A stretch of DNA of 64,000 nucleotides from Marsupella aquatica. Taxonomy: Eukaryota > Marchantiophyta. Positions 59,575 to 64,000 of the stretch are shown here, one piece after another. The first letter of the stretch is position 1, and each line of letters begins with the position of its first letter. A model generated the notes under the pieces. The model ran no database searches. It had not been told where the DNA came from and saw only the letters and a list, made by a program, of their open reading frames with translations. Both the position numbers and the translations under genes were made by a program. The stretch covers positions 22,506,001 through 22,570,000 of the forward strand of contig OZ316891.1 in assembly GCA_973895155.1 (NCBI GenBank). The letters run 5' to 3'.

Positions 59575-61297
59575 TCATGAAAAAATATCTTTTTTCAAAA
59601 CTTCTCGCAAAACTCAAAACTCAACACCGCCACGGCCCACGAAGCTAGGAGTCCAATACTGAAAACCGAAATCAAAATCGAAATTCGACAGAAAAGTTAT
59701 TCAAATTTTGGTCGGGGTGGGTAAAACCTTGGGAAACTCCCCCGTTTTGACCACCTCGGAGAATAACCAAAATACCAAGTACAACCCGTCGTCGGAATTG
59801 GGATGTGATTGGTGCGCCGCGTTGCTAACTCCAGTGGCAACGTCCTCACCGAAAAAGAACCAACAAAGTTACTGTTCGGCGGACGGATTCTTTGCCGGAC
59901 GACCGAAAAATAGCTCTCTCTTTTTTGGGAATATTCCCGCACAGTCCGACAGGTCTCACAGGGGGCTGTTCCCCCTGTCGGAGCAGTTAAAACGGAGGGC
60001 GGCAGGTCCCGGCACAAGGAGAACAAGAGGAAGCGGAAAAAAGGTTAAAAATAGGCCTAAAGGGGGTGCTAAGGCCCTTTTTTGAAAAATACACTCTAAA
60101 ACGCGCACACGCATTGCGCATACGCGTGTCGAGCGTACAGGGTGTACAGGGCATCGGGCCGGGTACGAGTCGTAGCCGTGGCCGGTTTACGAGGCGTATG
60201 GCCGGGGTGAGGTCAGCCGGATCACGGCTGCTAAGGCAGTCGCATATTCGCGACTACAGGGTCCCGTGAGGGGCCGGCCGGGGGTTCACTAAGGAAGGAG
60301 GGCAGGGACGGGGCCTAAAGGAGGTGCGACCGGCGGCAGCAGCCGGCCGGCGCAAGACAAGTAAATGGGGCCGGGGCGTGGGCGACGAGGAGCCCGAAAG
60401 GGGGGAGGGACAGGGTGCGCCCGGTCACGCGTATAGCGCCGGCCGGCGCTGCGTGAGGCGCCGTGCGCCTAATATCACGGGGTGCGGGGCGGTGGGGGCA
60501 ATTCAATACGTGGCCGATACAAGGCCGATATGAGGTGTGTATACACCTCGTTAAAAGACGCCCTAAAACCCCCTATAAATGCCAAAAATTGACTCCGCAA
60601 GTAACGTGACAAATGCACACCTTAATTGCCGCTGTTTCTCATGAGAAAGTGAACGCCGCCGACGGGAAAAGTTGCCGAATTGAATCGGCATAGTCTGCAG
60701 CTCCAGCAGAGTAAATAATTTCCGTCGCGTCGTCGTCACTCCGCGTCAAGTGCCAATCCCGGGCTCAAAATGACCGCCTCGCCGCGATCAAACCGTTGAG
60801 CCATGGCACTTCGCATCTCTTCCACCGAATCGGACGTCACGAAGAGAAACCCGGTTTAGATGAGAATAAGCTCCATAGCTTGTGAAAAAACCTGAACGCC
60901 TTCGTCACTCGTCACGTCGCACTCGGTAACAACTCGGCAGCAACTCAGCTACCGAAACGACCAGCTCGTTTCAACCTTCAACTTGAGCAATAATGTGCGA
61001 TCCCCCGAACACCGCACAGCTCACTCCGTTGAAAAACACGAACTCTGGTCTCTCCCCCAAAAAATACCGTCGAACACGAATAAACCTTGAACGACGCAAA
61101 CTTCAATTCCTCCGCACCACGGATACCGATCAGCGAGTTCTAACCACCGTTAGAAAGCCCTCTCACTAACCTATCTGCTCAGCCACACACAATCAAGTTT
61201 CATGCGACGAAACTCTGAATGTACCATCGACAATGAACGCTGGAAAAACCTGTCACGAAAAAACCTCATCACCTCCCAGGCATGCTCTGATACCACT
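59575..61297 (-). other. Copia 2 leader with a GC-rich block
   Basis: 1.7 kb between the 5' LTR and gag, much longer than a usual Copia leader. About 59700-60530 is conspicuously GC-rich compared with the rest of the window. It contains a perfect 16-bp palindrome AGCGCCGGCCGGCGCT (60435-60450) and a hairpin GAGGTGT-GTAT-ACACCTC near 60532-60549. Frames of 60-125 codons on both strands are a by-product of composition; no domain is recognised. 60600-61290 is ordinary in composition and carries the primer-binding site at its right end. Confidence 0.6.
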
Positions 61298-61641
61298 TGT
61301 TGAGCATAGACGACATTCGCAATGGCAAGCCCATGAACCATCCAACGCACAATAGTCAACACAGAGAGATATGTGGTTCACCTCCACATGAGGCTACGTC
61401 CACGGGAACACACAAGAGCTTTACTGCACTCTAGGCCGACCGGCCATACCAAGCATCCACAGCACAAGCTCTTCCTATCTCTCAACTAGCTCCGTAACAA
61501 TGAGCCTAAGTTCCACCAGGGTCTGGCATCAGCCCTGGCTATATGCACAATAGCACTACGGCTAACATTAGCTAAGTCCTAACCCGAGTTAGCCTAACTG
61601 TAGTTAGCTCATGAGTCACAAGACTAGAGCAATATCTAACA
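61298..61641 (-). repeat. Copia 2 LTR (5' LTR in element orientation)
   Basis: 344 bp, same ends as the partner, followed by the target duplicate GTTGT. Confidence 0.95.
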
Positions 61642-61804
61642 GTTGTTTCCCGCTACGGCCCGAGTTTGCCAGAACGTAAACTAATACTCTATCATTTTTT
61701 CACCCGCTCCGGCCCGATCTAAACATTGTGCCATTGACTTTAGGTTTATGTTTTGGCACCCTTTACCTTTTGTGGCTCGCTCCAGGCCTATCAACTTTGT
61801 GCCA

Positions 61805-62110
61805 TCAACTTCTTCCTTGTGGAGTTGTGGTTCATGTTCTGGCAACATTCTTGTCCAACAAAGTCATGCCCCGCTAGGGAGTCGTGCTTGCTTCGTAACA
61901 AAGTATAGCCTAGTACTTTGGTTAGAAATCATGATTGATAGAGTCTTGGTCGCTGTTGTTCTGCCAAATGTTTCTTCTCTATGGAGTTGTGGTTCATTTT
62001 TTGGCAACACTTCTTTCCAATGGAGTCATCTTTGTTTCATAATTGTTTCATAATAGAGTCTAAGTGTTCAGGCAGTACTTTGGATAAGAGTCATGATTAA
62101 TGATAGAGTA
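61805..62110. repeat. Imperfect tandem duplication in the foldback loop
   Basis: TGGAGTTGTGGTTCAT followed by TGGCAACA occurs near 61817 and 61981. Each copy is followed by a segment with AGTACTTTGG, TCATGATT and ATAGAGT. The period is about 165 bp. Confidence 0.6.
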
Positions 62111-62390
62111 TTGGTTTATGTTATGGCAAACTTGGGCCAGAGCAACCAACAACAATGGGGACTTGGGCTGGAGCGGACGAAAGCAAGTGAAGGGTGCCAG
62201 AACATAAACTCAAAGTCGACGGCACAAAGTTGTTCGAGCCGGAGCAGGTGACAAAATGGTAGAGTGTAGTTTATGTTCTGGCAAACTCGGGCCGGAGCGG
62301 GCAGCAACATCGGGGACTGGGACGGGCAGTGTACGGGGTCCCAAGAAGATTGGGGAGCATTAATGCGGTGTAGATTTAACGCGGGGTTAT

Positions 62391-62460
62391 ATTTGTTACT
62401 ATTGCTCTAGTTTTGTTTTTACTAGCCTGTTCCCTCTTGCTCTATATTTGTTAATGCAAG
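62391..62460 (+). repeat. Right direct repeat flanking the foldback element
   Basis: Partner of 54596-54663 in the same orientation, ending TGCAAG as the left copy does (CTGCAAG against ATGCAAG). Confidence 0.7.
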
Positions 62461-62657
62461 CCTGATTAGGGTGTGTCAAAGCACAATTGTACCCTAGTTA
62501 CGGCTCAGGGCATACAATGCACTTAAGGTCAGGACAGAATCATTATGGGTTACCAAAATATGTACCCCATAAGGGTGGTACGTCCAAAAAAATTAAACCG
62601 TAACACTTTGGTTACGAGAGAACTTTGACATGCCTATTACCCTTGTGGTAGTAGTTG

Positions 62658-62838
62658 GTTTACATCACCACTAGCCATATAAAAGGGGGAGGTGTCCAAG
62701 ACTTCTCTCTTTTTCACTTTACTCTCATTCTTCTCCTCTCCCCTTCCATTGTGCTCCACAAATTCACAAAATGATACTTTATGTGGTAAGACCCAGGGTA
62801 ACCAGGTTTTCATCATGGCCAATGGTGGTTTAAATCAC
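62658..62838 (+). repeat. Inverted-repeat element (copy 5)
   Basis: Left terminus TTTACATCACCACTAGCCAT, right terminus ATGGCCAATGGTGGTTTAAA. The interior GGTGTCCAAGACTTCTC, TCTCATTCTTCTCCTCTC and AACCAGGTTTTC parallels copy 4. Confidence 0.65.
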
Positions 62839-63268
62839 AACTGCATGCCTATAAAGAGTGCCTATAGAGAGCGTATCAAAACAGCGCCATACATGAGATA
62901 CGGCCAGGACATAAGGAGTTGCAGGCTACTTAAATACAAGCCCAATATGGATCTTAGGTCTAGAGAGTTTCAGCCCATAACACTCTGTGTAAACGAGAAC
63001 TTTGACATGCCCTACTATAAAGTGCACAGGTTCAGGAATGGACTTGATCCCCAGGGAAGGTGATCAGTGCTCTGACTTTTATTGGCAAGTGCCTTTCATT
63101 ACAAATGTATAGGTTCAAAACACCTTTCAATATAAAGTGCACAAGAATAGGCTTGCGCTCCACAAAAGGTGGTGAGTGCTCCACCTTTCATAGTGAGATC
63201 TTGTTCACCAGGACATGAGGAGTAGTGAGCGAGGGAATGGGGCTGTTGTATGGGCAGGTGTGGTTTAA
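62829..63268 (+). repeat. Inverted-repeat element (copy 6), related to 4185-4399
   Basis: Starts in the shared TTTAAATCAC at the end of copy 5 and ends GGGCAGGTGTGGTTTAAC. The central part matches 4185-4399 over about 200 bp (GGTTCAGGAATGG, GCTCCACAAAAG, GAGGAGTAGTGAG, GGGCAGGTGTGGTTTAA). An extra block of about 200 bp sits in the left half. Confidence 0.6.
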
Positions 63269-64000
63269 CAAAAACCTTGAACGAGTATAGACAAGACAAA
63301 AAAAAACTTGGAGAAAAAAGTATTGTCCCTTATTTCCCTGCTTATTTCCCGTTCATCTTTGCCCCGTCCCTCTGTACCCTCTTTCAATTATGTCCTCACT
63401 GAGAATTACTATCTAGAGGCATCACTAGGACGTCTCAAAGCCCGGGTTTAACAAGATATGGCCCTCCCGTAACTCAAGTATTATGGAAACTCCCGTTTGG
63501 GAATTCTGGGAGCTAATCTTCCGCTACTACAAGGAAGTCTCTCGGCTCAACACTTAACCCATAAATTTTCCTGAAATTTCAGGGGCAAATCCAGAAATCC
63601 AGGACTCCGTAACTTGGGAAAGCCATGATTAAAGGCCATTGGGCTTTGCGCCTGACGTGATGATGGCTCCTGCATTTTTAGGTGATGTGATCTAGAATGA
63701 ATGAAAAATGATATGTGCTATGAGACAGAAGTGAGGCCGTAACTTCTGCCTTATGGGGCGGGTCAATGCTACCTCCCCCATTTTAAATTCCTTAATTGGG
63801 TCCCATATCCAGAGTTATATCATGGAACACAAATCCGTAACTTTTCACCAACAACCCAGCTTTGAGACGCCCTATTGTAGACACCAGGCCCAGGAAGTAG
63901 CTTTTGATCACATTTTATTAGTTAGATAAGGAGTTATTAATTAAACACCACTGACCAGTTCCAAGGGGCAGTGTACAAGAACTCCCCATGTTTCCACATT
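63269..64000. other. Intergenic to window end
   Basis: No gene recognised. At 63941 another element of the TTAA family begins (TTAAACACCACTGACCAG, then GGGGCAGTGTACAAG) and runs off the window end. Confidence 0.5.

Larger units (their letters stand above)
54740..61641 (-). mobile_element. Copia LTR retrotransposon 2, nearly intact
   Basis: 6.9-kb element in reverse orientation with 344-bp LTRs (54740-55083 and 61298-61641), TG...CA ends and a 5-bp target duplication GTTGT (54735-54739 and 61642-61646). The polypurine tract (complement of CTCCCCCTTG) lies at 55086-55095. The primer-binding site TGGTATCAGAGC (initiator Met tRNA type) lies just inside the right LTR on the minus strand. About 14 differences between the LTRs were counted by eye, roughly 96 percent identity. 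It belongs to the Tnt1-like Copia group by its polyprotein. Confidence 0.97.
54664..62379. mobile_element. Foldback (long inverted-repeat) element split by Copia 2
   Basis: The left arm is 54664-54739, continued after the Copia insertion at 61647-61788. The right arm is 62165-62379. Read inward, both arms start TTAAATCTACACCGC and share GCCCCGTACACTGCCCGTCC-type sequence (CCGTACACTGCCCGTCCCAG), CGAGTTTGCCAGAAC and TTTATGTT-TGGCACCCTT. Arms are about 215 bp and diverged at roughly one base in six to eight by eye; the loop is about 375 bp (61789-62164) with an internal tandem duplication. No coding capacity. Confidence 0.75.

Noticed and set aside
60066-60533. Open frames in the GC-rich part of the Copia 2 leader as genes
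   Set aside because: High GC removes stop codons on both strands; no domain or start context supports coding.
1-64000. CRISPR arrays, bacterial operons, phage or organelle inserts
   Set aside because: No regularly spaced direct repeats with unique spacers, no prokaryotic gene clusters and no recognisable plastid or mitochondrial genes.

Overview
The window is nuclear DNA of a land plant. It holds spliced genes with GT-AG introns, plant-specific protein families (a chloroplast-envelope COR413 protein, an ALKBH10-type RNA demethylase, a MIP3-type vesicle-tethering protein) and two Copia retrotransposons in a large AT-rich, repeat-filled intergenic space. A plastid-targeted sulfonucleotide reductase of the B type (no Fe-S cysteines) is known from Physcomitrella and Selaginella. 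That points to a seedless plant, most likely a bryophyte or lycophyte, but this is inference.

Layout, left to right. 1-3052 (+): 3' part of a condensin CAP-G gene. 5.7-9.9 kb (+): ALKBH10-like 2-oxoglutarate/Fe(II) oxygenase with a repeat-bearing N-terminus and an unresolved 5' end. 9.9-16.1 kb: no gene, many local tandem duplications. 16143-17018 (+): single-exon alpha/beta hydrolase carrying the complete fluoroacetate dehalogenase catalytic set. 19564-22388 (-): six-exon COR413IM gene with a GC-AG intron. 22.4-31.9 kb: no recognisable gene. 31914-35225 (-): nine-exon plastid sulfonucleotide reductase. 35945-42247: decayed Copia element with very short LTRs. 44255-45856 (-): intronless PSMD5-like proteasome assembly protein. 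46-49 kb: minisatellite and an inverted-repeat pair. 50149-54327 (-): seven-exon MIP3/SCFD2-like Sec1 family gene. 54664-62379: a foldback element interrupted by a nearly intact Copia element (54740-61641). 62.6-64 kb: dispersed short repeats.

The host genes are unrelated housekeeping or stress functions (chromosome condensation, mRNA demethylation, dehalogenation or hydrolysis, cold response, sulfate assimilation, proteasome assembly, ER-Golgi traffic). I see no operon-like or pathway clustering. The most unusual items are the bacterial-looking dehalogenase, the Copia element whose gag and pol are separated by one in-frame UGA and which carries a long GC-rich leader, the foldback element it landed in, and a family of short inverted-repeat elements ending in TTAA.

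Exon boundaries were placed by hand from splice signals, reading phase and recalled family similarity. In all five spliced genes the exon lengths sum to a whole number of codons.
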